Assembly: GCA_013365325.1 (NCBI GenBank)
Contig: JABVXV010000044.1
Location: 1 to 64,000, forward strand
Direction of reading: 5' to 3'
DNA length: 64,000 nt
From: Dipetalonema caudispina
Taxonomy: Eukaryota > Nematoda > Chromadorea > Rhabditida > Onchocercidae
Positions 27,056 through 41,065 of this stretch are shown here, one piece after another; within the stretch, counting starts at the first letter, position 1, and the number at the start of each line of letters is the position of its first letter. Made by a program: the position numbers and the translations under genes. The notes under the pieces were generated by a model, which worked only from the letters and a program-made list of their open reading frames with translations, ran no database searches and was not told the origin of the DNA.

Positions 27056-28771
27056 CATTCTAAAGAGAGTTATCCATTACAATTTATTTCATCTTTTTCA
27101 GTAGTTCAGACAGCAGCCTATCCAAGTATCCGTTTCATGATACTCTAACAATCGCAAATGTACGATAGGAATAATATTAGTTTCACCATATCCGAATAAT
27201 TACAAGGAATTTTCAAGTGAAAATCTCGACATATAAAGAAATCGAAAAAAAAAAAACTCATAATTAATTAGATAAGAATGAAATTTTACGCAGTAAGAAG
27301 ATAAAAGAAGAAGCAAATGAGTGATGAAGAATTAGAATTTAGAATATAATCGGTTTATGAATACAAATGATACAAATTAGAAACTGCGCTTTCTCATAGA
27401 ATTTATTTAGAAAAAGTTATTTATCAGCAAATTACTTCCATCATTTCGCAGTTATTGTTCATTATAACTCATTATTGTTTCGGCTGATACTTAGCGTCTG
27501 AAAAATTTTCCGATCACAACAGATTTTTACTCTTTCTACCGGTGCATTCATGGGCGTCGTACTTTTCACTCCTAAATCTTGACAGTCCCCTTACCTACAA
27601 CTGTTACCACTTTTAACAAGTACTATTTCCAGCTTAAAAAATATTATCTTCTCGGGAATAACTTCAATGTAATGTGATATTGCTGTATAAAAATAGCAAT
27701 CCTTTTAAGATCACAAATCGACGATAATACAGCATTAGAATTTAGAATATAATCGGTTTATAATTCAAAATGCCTACCAATAAAAATCTGTGATCCGAAA
27801 AGATCAATGCTTGGATATGTGTATGTAACTTGATTGTTCGGATCATAAAGTCTCAAAAATGCCATAAAAGCAGTATTCAACTCGCAATATGGCTCGCATA
27901 ACTCCTTGAATCCGTATTGTTGACCTTTGTACTGAATTGTTATATTAGATTGAATTTGTTTAATGAATTGCATCAGTGCCTTCCGATATTCATCACGCAA
28001 CAGCGATCCACCATCACGAGCTTCGATCAAAACATATACCGGATCCAGCGTACCACTCTGAAATCATTAACAGCCATTTTCGCTAATTTTATGTATTTCC
28101 AGAAATTTTGACACCCTATCACAACTATTTGTTTTGTACATTGGAAATTTCAAAAAATTATTAAAACTAAAAGAAGTTTGAAGGATTACTACGCTTTTAG
28201 CTCTATATTGAACTGTTACAATCATAGTAATAGCCCAGTTCAGAGAAACTCCACTTTCTGAATATTTTAAATGGAGAGGAGAATAGAGGAAAATCTAACA
28301 TATCATTCAGATATTTCCAGATATTTCCGAAGTACAGGATGAGAAATAAAACTTCATTTCACTACAAATATCATTTGAAAAATTGAATATAAAGAAGCGC
28401 TGATGGTACACCGCATTATTTGCATATAATATCTATTTTCAAGCTTATTTTCAAGTATTATTTACCCTCCTAGAATGCTTTCTATAGTATTGTAGAAATT
28501 AGTCAATCTTAGTTGTTCGATAATTAATTTATAATATTACCTGTCCGAGAAAATTCATGGCGACGGCATGTTCGATTCTGCTTGGTGCATTACTGGGTGA
28601 GTATTCAGTCCTAACATTATTAACTTCATCGAGCCTTAACATACCTAGGCTCATTAAGCCCGATATAGTCAGCATAATGACGATTACCCGAACTGGTCTC
28701 TTTCCAATAAAAGCACCCAAAGTTCTGAAATTCCTGGCAATCACCTTTTCCAGCTCTTCGATTATCCCCAT
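21310..28771 (-). CDS. Patched-related (PTR) protein with sterol-sensing domain
   Basis: Fifteen exons close in phase: 28771-28541, 28057-27778, 26872-26706, 26130-26009, 25696-25430, 25255-25051, 24947-24859, 24631-24417, 23859-23763, 23598-23433, 23249-23136, 22800-22529, 22323-22109, 21892-21828, 21498-21310; 897 aa. Order: short cytosolic N-terminus, first membrane helix (PVRVIVIMLTISGLMSLGML), a large ectodomain, the sterol-sensing five-helix block with VLSVGVDDVFILLRAWDR, a second helix and ectodomain, then a C-terminal RND-like helix bundle with LLMAIGFSVDFTTHISYHYY and a basic tail. The GVDDxF and GFSVD acidic residues expected in the membrane core are intact. PTR proteins are RND-type transporters expanded in nematodes, linked in C. 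elegans to moulting, cuticle formation and osmotic barrier function. Which PTR member it is cannot be told by eye. An in-frame stop upstream of the ATG supports 28771 as the start. Exons 7 and 14 follow AAG acceptors. Confidence 0.95.
27021..27052. repeat. (AT)n microsatellite
   Basis: A pure AT dinucleotide run of about 32 bp in the intron between PTR exons 2 and 3. Confidence 0.95.
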
Positions 28772-28852
28772 CGTAATCAGTTGTGCTATTCGCAACCAAC
28801 GGAATTATAAAGTTGTGCCTTTCCAATTTATCTTTGAACTGTGACCTTTTCA
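28772..28852 (-). promoter_or_regulatory. 5' UTR of PTR gene behind a likely trans-splice acceptor
   Basis: On the minus strand the sequence AAATTATTTTGCAG ends just before 28852, followed by 81 nt to the PTR start codon with an in-frame stop between. The acceptor has no obvious cis donor upstream, so spliced-leader addition is the simplest reading. A distant non-coding first exon is the alternative. Confidence 0.5.
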
Positions 28853-31800
28853 CTGCAAAATAATTTAAATTTAGATCAAACAGCAAATGCTCAATTCATA
28901 TCACGTAATTAAAAATTAGCTGAAAAATTATTGTCTGTATGAAGCGGAAAAAAAATTGGCAAACTTAAATTTCTCACATAATTTTTCACTTGGACAAAAA
29001 AAGAGTAAAATTTGACGAAATAAGCGCTTGTTGAAAAACTGCACTGTGTGTTTTCGATATTCATTAAATTAAACGATAGATGAGAATTGCAATAATTAAA
29101 AAAAAAAAGGACAATGGATTCTCAATGGATGTACACTGTGGACACTACAAATTGCCTGTTTAGCTGACCGAAGATTTCTCATTTCGGATTTTAAAGAATG
29201 TTTTAAGTTCAATCTCAGATGTTATGAAATTTAAACAGAGTACTAATTAGAGATCCGAAGGGTATGTATTATTCCATTCACCAATGAAAGTTATGGTATT
29301 AACGAAAATTTAAGGAACAGAAGCTTGCAAACAACATTTTTAAACAATGAAGCTAACGCTATCTGTTCGAAAATGATCTAAGCTCATTTTAAATTATCAA
29401 AAGAGAACTATCTGATAGCAAATAAGGTAGTGAAAGAAAGTTATGGTATTAAAGAAACTTCAAAATCAATTAGATTATTTATTCCATGTGATTTCCGTGC
29501 GACGATACTGAAGCTTTTAATGTTAGCGCTTGGGGCTGATCGCAAGTTCTTTCTTTTAATTTTGCTATTCATTATCCTTATTTACAGCTTGTCTTGAAAA
29601 TTCATCTATTTCATTGTCAGAAGAAAAAGATGGCAACGATCAGGCATTTACAAAATGCTACAGGAAAGTTTCATATTTGGTAAACTTCTAAGCTAGAATT
29701 AGCTTTCGTGATAATGCGATTACAAGCCATTTGTGAAATAGTTGATTTATCAGTAATATCAATTACAGCTGTTGCATAAAAAATTAATGTCTTTTTCTTT
29801 TTATATCCATTTCATACTACAAATTACAATTTCAAAGCTTTTTCTCAAAGTTTTATTAAGCTTACAACTTTTCTCGCCTGTTGAGTTTTTTCCGTGCTAC
29901 AAAGTAGAGTCAAAAATAGATTGCAAGCTCACATTTGTGTTCGACGTTCCTTTTAGATTTCTGTAATTGTTGACAATGAGACAGTCGTCATAAGATAGTA
30001 AGAAACGAAAATCAAATGCAAAAGTTATAAATTGCAAAGTAAACTGCGAAGAAAATTGGAACAAATTATTGTGAATGATGAATGTTTGAGTGAAAAAAAA
30101 TTAGGAATCTGGTAAGATAAAAAAGTAAAAACAAGTTTTCACTTTTTATTTCTTGATGAAAATAACGAAATTAGCTGTATATAATTATGTCAATTATTTT
30201 CTGGAGCAATGATTTCTTCGCATACTTCAATAAATTTAGTTTTTGTTCATATCAGATAGCTTTTCTTCATTATGATGACACTATATTTAGTGATAAGATT
30301 TGAAGTAAACATTTTTAAAGATTTGTTTTCTCGAAGATGACTAGAAGCATTAAAGTTAAAATTACGGAAATCAAATAGATAATTGATTTTATCACTTTTA
30401 AAAGTAATTTTTTCCAGAAATTTTATCTATTTCTTGAAATATTTTACATAAAAATAAATAGCTTTGAGGGAATTCATTCAAATCCGATTGAGAAATGATA
30501 AAATATTGAATTAAGCGACTTACGTAAAAAAATTCTAATTTACATATTGAAACTTAAGTACTGATAATAAATGTGCAAAATAACTACAGTTAACCGTAAT
30601 GAAAGACTTACGATTCGATTTGAAATTTAGAAGTAATCTAATTTAAGCTTTTCACTGAAATTATAAATTATTACTAAAATGCTTTGCAGTAAGAGAAAGT
30701 ACTTTCCATTAACCATCGAACTGTCCATTCGCACAATTTCGCAACGAAGTAAAAACTTCAAGTGTTCAGAAATAAAATATCAAAAATCGATAATAATTTA
30801 GATCGGAACATAAAAAAGTTAATTCACACAGAAATAGTTTATTTGTAGAAATTACTGCTATGTTTAGTTGTTCCATTAGGGCAAATAGATCCCTGAATAC
30901 AGTCTTTTTCTAACCAACGAATAGGTTACAGATCATAACCTCGAAATAATTTTGATGAATCAATCAACTGGCCAAATTTTTGGTTCCTCTCTTCTGTTTA
31001 ACACACAGGAATTTGTTTTCATGATTCAAAATTTCAGCCATATTAAAGTATAACCATCGCGATTGCCTTTTTTTTTTGCATAAGAAATAAGAGAACCGGA
31101 TCAGATGTTAAGGAATCAACATTTTGGATTTACAAGAATTATGACGAAACAAAAATGGAAACAAGAAGACAAATGAATTTTTGCTCGTTATTATATCACA
31201 TCAATTTTTAAAACTAATGAAAAGAAGAGATAGATATCGAAACGACGGTAACAAAAAAGAAAAAAAACTATTTTTTTAAAAGGAATAAGTCATTAAAATT
31301 TAATTACTTTAGAAATTCGACTAAAATTACTTTCGCAAAAAATAATAATTTTGACCTGGAATTGAAATTGGTCTACTGATCTGTTTTTCTGAACGAAAAA
31401 AAGCATGACATGGCTCAGAATGATTATGGCACTATTTGTATTGAGAACAAAACTAGAATACCAATGAGGTCAAACCTTGACCTTTTAGTAACCTGTCAAT
31501 CATTATCATAGACTAAAACTTTTTTATTCAATGACGCTAAATAATTCTGCAAATTTAAAAAAAGTCCAAAAAATTGGCACCAATTCGATAGATTAGAAGA
31601 AACTTTAAAAATAGTCTAATCATTTATCACATTACCAATTTTATTAATATAGCAGAGAAGCATTTTCACCGTTTCACTGACAAGCGGGAAATAATTTTTA
31701 CTTATAGCAATCATCAAACCTGAAATTCGATTGAACTCAGTTATTTAAACTTTCTGAATAGCCCCAATTTCTTAATAAATTATGAAATATCTATTTTCTT

Positions 31801-34800
31801 ATTTATCCGTCTTTTCATCTTTTCTTATCTTATCAACTATAAGATAGTCAAACAAATGCGATTAATGATCTATTTCGAGCAATTAACTCTTTAAATTTAT
31901 GCTTACAACAGAAATTCAATTGTTTTGTAAAAATATCCTCGATGAATTTGTATTTTAACCAAATTTTTATCATATGTAGTTCTAAAAAAAAGTCTTATCG
32001 TCAAAGTTTTTACATTATTTTTTCTTTCTTTAACTTTTGGAAAAGTGCGTGAAAAAAAAAGAAAAGAAAAGCAAATACGTTGTGAATTAAAATTGTCATT
32101 CACTTGAACTGTTGTGTTTTTTATATTAGTAGTGATAATAAGTTTAGTTAATTAGTGAATTCAAAAAATGGAAATGGCACTTATTGGGAAGTTTACATTT
32201 AAGAATTCCATTGACAAATAGAGGAAACAAGGAATAATTTACTCATTAATGTATGAAATGTAAATGTTTAAATATTTCAACTGCACTTATTGAAAGAATT
32301 CGCAGATCATTGTAGTTGAACTTAAAATATCGAAGAAACCTCAATAAATTTCAATAATGCGCAAATGGAAATTAGTTTGAATTGATTGAGACATTGAAAT
32401 TTCTATGACGTCACGATCACTTCACTAATTTTTCTTTCCGAAATGCGATTCGATGAGCATAAATATTATGTTGTAACAGAATGATTTCATACGATACAAT
32501 ATGTTGATGAAAATAAAAATGAAAAAAAGCAGCGATTTCTCAATTTTAATTTAGAGTAGCTATTTTAGGGTAAAGCGATTTTCTAATGCTATATGAAAAG
32601 AAAAAATGGTTGACTTTTTCTCTTAGAATTCTATTTATATCATTTTCTTCTTGTAATAATGCGAAAAAAAAAAAGACATAAAAAGACATAAACAAATTTT
32701 TTTCTTTAAGATATCATTAAGAAAGAACGTAAATGCAAATGATTGCCAGATTCTAATAATTTAAATTCGTTTTAGTAGTCATATTGATAGTTATCATTAC
32801 CTCATTGATTAACTGATAATAACTATGAATATGTTACAAACTTCTCAGTATATTTTATGAAATGAGTCGAACTTATTTATATCTCTTCGTGGTAAAGTGA
32901 ATAATACGTGAAGTTTTAGTCGAAGTGAATAATTGATTACTTATAATTAAAGCTTTCGTGGTTATGATGATAATTTAAAATGTAATACTGATAAGATGAT
33001 AACCAAGCTTGTAATGATTGTGATGATATAAATATTAGAAGAGTAAAGTTAATGAAGTTCAGACTCATGAAAGAATTATCAATAATTTTTTATGAAATTA
33101 AAAAGCAAATCCTTTACTTATTATGAGAATTTTCGATCTTGACGAATTGATCTTAATCTCTTCAGGATTCTCAAAACTGAAGAGCATGTCTGATAGAAGA
33201 AAAAATACATCTATATGAATTTTAGGTTTGGGAACTGGTCATTGTTAAGAAATAATGGTCACTTAAATAAGGGTAGTTTTTCATGCAATTTTCAAAACTT
33301 GCAAAAAGAATGCGAAAAATTCTAATTTAACACTATATTCTGTAATCAACCACCGCGTAAAATTTACAAAAGGAAAAAAAAAAACCAAAGTGAGAAGAAC
33401 AAGGTCGAATGAGACATGAAAAAGATAGGTAACGATCTGTGGGTTACAATTACCCCTACAATTTATTGTAAGGATCACAAGAAAGAATGATTACGGAAAA
33501 GGAATACCTTAGTGATGAGAAAACTCGGCGACCGCGTATATTTTAACATCAAATTTGTTTCTTGGTCTTTTCGTCTTTCTCCAATCATTGCCTCTTCGAG
33601 AGAAATGATAGGAAGCCTTACCAACTTTTTCGATAATGATTGAAATTTGAAAACTAACCGGAAGTAACTTTTAAACATGCAACTTTTTCTCAGTCCATTT
33701 TCTCTCATTCTCCTTCCTTCCTCCTCTTTCTTAACTGACCTCATTTCTCTTTCCTTCCTCCTTTCCTCTCTCTTCCTTTTTCCTTTATCTTTCACTTCCA
33801 TTACAACATATTTTTCGAAGTAAAATCAAATAAAACAAATTATCTTATCAAAATTAAGACTAAATGGAAGATTCTAACATTTTCAACATTGTCAAAAGGA
33901 ATGGAAAGAAGGTATGATAACAGCTAGCTTTCTCAATTGTTAATGATCTAATATTGTTTTAGTTAAATTATCACTGTCCACTCATATTCGCAGTTCATTA
34001 CACGTACGCTTAGGTAGATAAAATGGTTACTCACATTCATAATTCAATCCGAAAGAAAGATAATCCTCAAAAAAAATATATTTCGTTTTTTAAATGTAAT
34101 TTGAAAAAAGTGATCTACTGAAGATTGTCAGCTTATATTCAGCAAAACTACAAAAAACTAATAAATAGTGTGCAATGTGTTTTAAGGAAGAGAAGGTGAT
34201 CGGATGATATAAAGAAGATGTATTCATGCGTGAAATTACTGCACTTCTTATGCGAAGTGGTACCGGGAAGGAAAGCGGAAAGATGGACGATTAACGAGGA
34301 ATTTCGTGAAAAAATCATTTCAGTGACAACTTTGTTCAAAAATATTACTCATACAAACATGTCCTTCCTATCTATTTTCATGATATACTGAAGCTTGCAT
34401 TTATTTCAACCCACTATCCTACAACTACCTTTTTTTTTTTCTGCGCGATACATCGATGAGGAATATCATAGCTTGTTGGAATAGAAACAGTACATTACAT
34501 CGATACAAGCAATAGTCGCATTTCTTCAATAATTTATTGCAATTGTTCGATTAGGGAGTTGAACAATTTCCAAAATAACCAATTACTGACTGAAAAAAAA
34601 AAAGAAAAAAAAACTCTTTGCGCATTAAAAATATCCTTATTTGACACTTAATTGCTCCATGAACAAATATCGATGGTACAAATCATTTATAATTATAATT
34701 TCTTTTATAGTAATTCTGTTCTAAGAATTTTTTGTTAGGATATTTGATAATTCAATTGCTGCTGCTATAGTCTCAGAATAAATCATTTTTCTGCAATTTT

Positions 34801-37800
34801 CAACTTTTCATGTTTTCTGTGCGATAATTGCTCTACTTTTAATCAGCGTATCATTTTTTAACAGTTGTCAACAAAATTTGCTGATATAATGAAAGTAGAA
34901 AAGTGTATTTAAAATTATTCATCCTAACTGAATATCTAGATAGTTTCTTAAAAAGATAAAGTTTGAATAGTTGAAAATTAAACAATTACTTGAATGGCGA
35001 AGTTTTCTAATAACTTATTGATTACTATGTATAATTATTGCAGAAGAAATTATAGTTATGATAAGCGCTTATTTGTAAGGCACTTTTAAAATTAAACACT
35101 AAATGATGATGATTTTTTTAGTGGATGAAATCATTAAGATGCGAAGTTAGAGCCACGAAATATTATTGTAAAGCTGGCTGAAAATTTTCCTTTAATGAAT
35201 GTCAAACAAGTTTCATCAACATGTCAAAAATGCCGCGAGCATTGTGATTTAACAAATTTATGAGAAGGATGGAAAAATCCTAGTAGTCCATTGATTGCGG
35301 ATTTACAGAATGTTAAATTCTTTCAAAATAATGTTTGGAAAAAAACAAAGAAAAATCTTTTGAAATGATCAAAGAAGTGGAATGAAAAGTTTACACTGAC
35401 ATAAACAAAAACTACGTAAACTATTTTGTGTTAAATTTTAATCACTGTTTAAACTAACAAATTCTATAATACTTTCATAAGTTCATAATAATTTTACATG
35501 GAAAGTATACAATTGTAGAAAATGTCTTCATTGTTTTTGTAAGAATTGCTGAAGATGATATAATAATAAAATAACAAACAAATTAATAATGATCATCTCT
35601 AAGTTTCTTCAAATTATCGCTGTAAATTCATGCAATTAACAATAACCTATTTTAAAAAAGAAAAATGTTACTTTAAACACAGAAAAAAAAAAAATTTCTA
35701 AGATTGTATTGATGATTAATGCTCAACTAACTTTCCCCTCTTCCATAAGAGAGAGACAGTCAATGTTGTTGGATTCATACAAGCGTATGACGTTGGTTAT
35801 TAAACGATTTCATCTTTTCAAAGTTTTCGGAATAATTCATAGCCTTTCAAATGTACAAATATTGCAGAGAAGTATTTCTGTACAACGTATTGATATCCGT
35901 CTGTAACGGAATAGGCGTGATAGTTTTCACTTTCGCGAGAAATATTTCATATCGCAGCTAACTTATTTCAGATATGACAGTAATTTAATTCATTTTAATA
36001 TTAATTGTATAAGTAGAATGGTTTTTCGTGATTACATCGTTCTTTTTTTTTCAAATTTACTGTAATCGCTACATTGCCTTTTAAATATAATAATAGTCAT
36101 TGTGGCTAATTTTTTTTTTGTTTCAGCTTTTTATACAGAAGGATAAGCAACTGATTCATAAATGTTTCGTAAAAGACGTAATTGACAAACTTGATGACGA
36201 CGTACATAATGATAATTTTATAATTTTACAAGTAATGTTTCCTCGTATTGTAAGCTTATACTTTTTTAACTCATATAGTTGCAAAGTAACATATAATCCA
36301 ATGAAAACTGTAGGAAATTCGACTATTCTTTATCAGTAGTTGATTGCAGAAGAATGATTTAAAAAAAAAAAAACCTTCTAAAAAGGTATCGAAATGTTCG
36401 AAAAATTTAATTTAACATTAATTAAACTTTAAAAAGATGAACTACTACATTCCCGAAAACTTTTTATACCGGATTATTTCTCATTTTCTCAGAATTAAGA
36501 TAGTGCTAGAGTGGGAAGAAGAAGCTAGCTTGCAACTTCAATAAAATGCCAATTGTGGGAGAAATTTTTACGCCGAAGTATGAAATAACCATAGTCATTA
36601 ACAGTAATAGAATGAGATTGAAATTGAGATATGAAAAAATGACCACCATTTAAAATCAGAAGTGTCGTCGAAATCAATATCCAGAAGGAAAATTAATCAC
36701 GGATCACAAAAATTTCAAATTTAATGATATTTTGAGCAATCGATTTTTAAAAGAAAAAGGCGCCTTGACCGACAGAGGAACAAAGAATTATAAAATTTAC
36801 AATATTTGCCACAAAGAATTACGAAAATATCTCGACAATTATGATTCATTCAAGTGCTAAAATGAAATTCACAATGGTCAGCATGATTTTTCAATACAGT
36901 ATACTCGATCGTGACAATGACACCTCATAATGTCAGTTATGAGACTTCTTAAAAGCTGTTAAATTATCAAGTGGAAACAAATTAAGATTTTAGCATCGTT
37001 CATAACAGGTAAATTGTTTGTATTAAAGAATGCTGAAACCTTCTCATCTTTTTTTTCGTCGTTTAAAGGACACACTTGAAATTTCTGTTGTAATAAATTT
37101 ATTTTCAAAGTGTTGTAATCAACCCATCTTTAGATTCTTTTGCCATAATGAAAAGTTGCATGCTTTGTGCTTAAGAAAGTTTCACTTTTTCCTTTGTTTT
37201 CTTTTTTGTTCTGCTTTTACTTCTATTGTATGAATTACAAAATGTTTAGTGTTATCTCTCAGTTTCCATAAAAAAAAAAAACAAAAAAAAAAACGCAGTG
37301 ATAAATAAATATTATAGTAAATAACTATGTGTCGTAGATTTATGATTGAGAGATTTGATGAAAATGCAAATGAGAATTTAGTGCAATTTATGTAGAAATG
37401 ATAGTGATAAGAATAAGCGATAATGCTTGATAGCAACAACAATAACATTGATTGGAGAAAACAGAGGAATAAGAATTGAGACAGAAGCTTTCAATAATTT
37501 CTGCTTGCAATTCTTCCACGAAGAATTTCCTGCAATCCGGTTTTTCAAATGATTAGAAATCATGAAGTAATTTCCTTCTTTTAAATTTTAATTCATATAA
37601 GTACACTAAAACTGCTTGTACTTTATCATTTTGGTGTACTTCATGATGAAAAAATTATTTCGTCATTATTTGATATCTTTTGAAGTCCTTCTTCTTTTTC
37701 TTCCTTCCACCTATCAAAATATTTACCAGTAAGATGTTAACGTAAATTGGAATTTTAAGATAGTAAAGAATAGATAACAATTGTATAATAATTTATAAAG

Positions 37801-40800
37801 ATGAACTATAAAAGTATATGTATCATTGCTTTGTTTTGTTTTTGTGCTCAAAAAAAAAAAAAAAAAAAAAGAAAAAAAAATGCTATTGAATAGAATAGAT
37901 CGCGACTCCTCTCTATTGATCAAAAATATTCGCAACAATCAAAATTTGCATGAGCAAGTATATTGTTTGAAAAATCATTTATCACAGAAGTGTTGGATTA
38001 AATTTCACAGATTCTCAATTCATTTTAAGCGCAAAATTCGTGTTCCTGGCAAATTTTGATTCGAACAGATCGGATTAGATTGGAAGGGTTTGATTTTTAA
38101 TGAAAGTTTGTTTTCAAATTTCTACAGATGTGAAAAGAAAAGAAAAGAGCTTTTGTATCACTCATTTGAATAAATGAAAACAAATAATCTGTTATGTTTT
38201 TTTACAGACAAAAAATGGGCTATTATTTTGAATGGACAATTTTCCAATCATGCATTTATTAAATAGTCTGCCCTATGACTTGATGATCTCATTGTGATCA
38301 ACATTACTGATAGATACATCAGCCCAGTTTTGAAGTAATTTTTATAAGGTATGTCACTATCACGATATTGCAATTCATTGTTGATTGTTTCAGTAGATGT
38401 CCGAGAATTCAAACGGTCAGTGTTATCAACATCATAGAGGTTAAATCGATGGAATTAGAACCAAGTTAAGTTATAAGTTTCAAATTTATTCACCATCTCA
38501 CGTTACGTACTTGAACATAAGATGACGTAACCGGTGAATTTAACGGATCAGATTTCTAGATCATATGAAGAAGTTGTAATGGACATTTCCATATTGTTGG
38601 CTCTTTCTGAGAAAGCTTGATGAATTTCTTCAATCGTTATTGATTTCAAGCGACTCTTATCATCTTGCTTTACTGATAAACTAATCAATAATGCCATCCA
38701 TTAATGTTATATTCCAGTCAATCGAATTATTGTCTTTCATTTGAAATTTAAAGTGTTCAGAGGATATTCTGCTGCGACTTTTATCATTAAAGCATTAAAT
38801 ACAATGAAATTTGCTAGTTCGAAAATTTTGAAAAAAAAACATTTATGCATATGGCACTAAAAAAATAATTGAAAATTTTAAAAATTCAAAGGCGAGAAAT
38901 AAAAGTTTATTATAAATTCACTGATTTCAGAATGTTTTCAACAGAATTTATTTAATATAAATATATAAAAGTTTTCAGGTTGTAACCTTAGCACAATACT
39001 TTTTCCTGAAATTCAACAATCATTTCAGTAACTATCGCATAATACACTAATGGTTAACTTAAGTTTGCATTGGGCAGGAAAGTTGGCATCGATACGATTT
39101 GCATAACGGAAGATTTCCGAAGCAATTAAACTTACCATCTTTAACGATGACGAAAGCTTTTTTGTTACTTCTCGCCATTTGCAAACATCATATCCATGAA
39201 ATGAAATCGTTGATGTATTATGCTTTATCAACATAAAATTATATCATTGCCATATTTAGCCGGACAATAAAAAGGAAATGCTTAATCGAATAATTCAATT
39301 TATATGGAAAACTAAACTTTAGTATTTTTTCTTTCTCGAAAGAATTACTAAAATGTCATATGAAACTATTGCGATTTTCATTCAATGGATATGTATCGGA
39401 CGATTATAATGATGGTTATTGCAATGAGATTAGCAGATGACCAAATATTCATGGATTGGTCAGCTGAATACAGCATATCCACATTAAGCAAGATATTGTA
39501 AAATATGTGAAATGGTTGACATATGAATATGGCATTGCAAGAAATTCGACAATGAAGAAATATATTTAAATAATTTAAAACCTTGGAGAAAATCAATAAA
39601 TTGCACTTTTTTATACAATTACAATTTGAAGCTTTAAACCACTTGGAATATTTTAAATAATTTCGAGGAAAACCAATGATTCAAATCTTAAAGGCCTTCA
39701 GAAATCTGCTGACCTCAAAAATATTCTCAAATCTCAATATTTTCTTTCCTGCCTTTGCAACAAAAGACAATATAAATATCATTGATTGTTAAATTACATT
39801 CATACGAAATAGCTTTTTGCGTAGTGTGTGTCATATTTTCAAACTTAACGACTTTAATTACAATTTTTCTCCATTTCTCTACTAATTTAATACATTTGAC
39901 GAGTTTGTTTTCACCATTTCCCTCATTTTTTCATTAGCTATCAATTTATTTACAAGTCTTAATGACCACATGTATCAACTGCCATTTATTGTATGTGTTG
40001 GTCACTCTTGCATTTACATATATTTTTCAAATATTATAAATTAGCGCCATGATTTCAAGCAATGCAGATATTTGATCTTTGGTCAATGAAACATTTAATA
40101 GCTGTTCGTATTTAGGAAGGCTTAATGGAATATTATAGTTGAAAAAATTTCCTTTTAATTCAATCAATTTTGGTAGTATACTGAAATAAAGCTCATGTCT
40201 GAGCTTCATGCAAATTCTTACGTATCAATTTCTCTGTCTAGTCAATCATGAAAGTGAAATTTTTAGCTGAGAATGAGGAACTGCTCGTTATATATTCCAC
40301 ATGTAATTAAATCACTTAAGCGATAAAATGGCTCACAAAATGATTCATTCAATGATTTTGAAAAATTTATTTGCAAAAAATACCAAGGTTGAATTCACAA
40401 ATTTATAATCAGAAAAGGTTAACTCAAATGTACTCTCTTTCAAATGACCCTTTACCATGCTCCGCAACATCCGGCAAATATTTCGCATGCATTTATTCAT
40501 AATATTGCCGGAAAGATTTCATTTTCAACACCGATAATATCGACTTGTAATTTTTACAGTGATAAAGAAATTCGCTGTGAACTACCTATAAGTTAGTGCT
40601 TATCTATTCATGGAAGCAATTAATATTGTCATTTTTCATCGGATCATTTCACCAGTGAATGATAACAAACCGTAGACATATCCTTGACAAACAGATGAAT
40701 TTTGCAATGATAAAGAAGTTCGCTGTAAATTGCTCTAAGCTACTTTAAAAGGTCAATATGAAACAAATCAGTTTTTTCACTACTTGGGATTAGATGAACT

Positions 40801-41065
40801 AGGTACAATATAAGGTTAATTGAAATTGAATAAATTGGATACAAACATAATTAATTAATTGAATTAATTAAATAAACAAAGTATAACAGAATATCATTTG
40901 GAATCAAATAAATTAGCTACAGCTATGTTCTGTTGTACTTAATTTTATTGCTATTTTTTACCTAATTTATACAATTCCAACTAACACAGCATCTAATTTA
41001 TTCAACTCCAATTGTACCTAATTTAATTGACAACACAACCTTCGTTGATTGCCATAAGATAAATA
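28853..41065. other. Long intergenic stretch with no supported gene
   Basis: About 12 kb of AT-rich sequence upstream of the PTR gene. I saw no exon chain with family similarity. A pyrimidine-rich block lies at 33.69-33.79 kb, and A/T homopolymers are frequent (poly-A at 37850-37880, for example). Weak exon-like segments exist on the minus strand at about 39.0-40.2 kb, including a 47-codon open stretch following TTTATTTCAG near 40.17 kb, but none has a recognisable product. Confidence 0.5.
33690..33795. repeat. Pyrimidine-rich (CT) tract
   Basis: The plus strand is nearly all C and T in units such as TTCC, CTCC and TCTC. On the minus strand it creates a basic/acidic low-complexity open frame (33475-33801, rich in K, R and E) that is best explained by composition. 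Confidence 0.8.

Noticed and set aside
28626..28886. Overlapping 86-codon frame antiphase to PTR exon 1
   Set aside because: Shadow of the PTR first exon and its 5' UTR; the PTR frame has the family match and the correct donor phase.
33475..33801. 108-codon minus-strand open frame, rich in Lys, Arg and Glu
   Set aside because: Its first half is the translation of a CT/GA low-complexity tract; no splice context or family was found.
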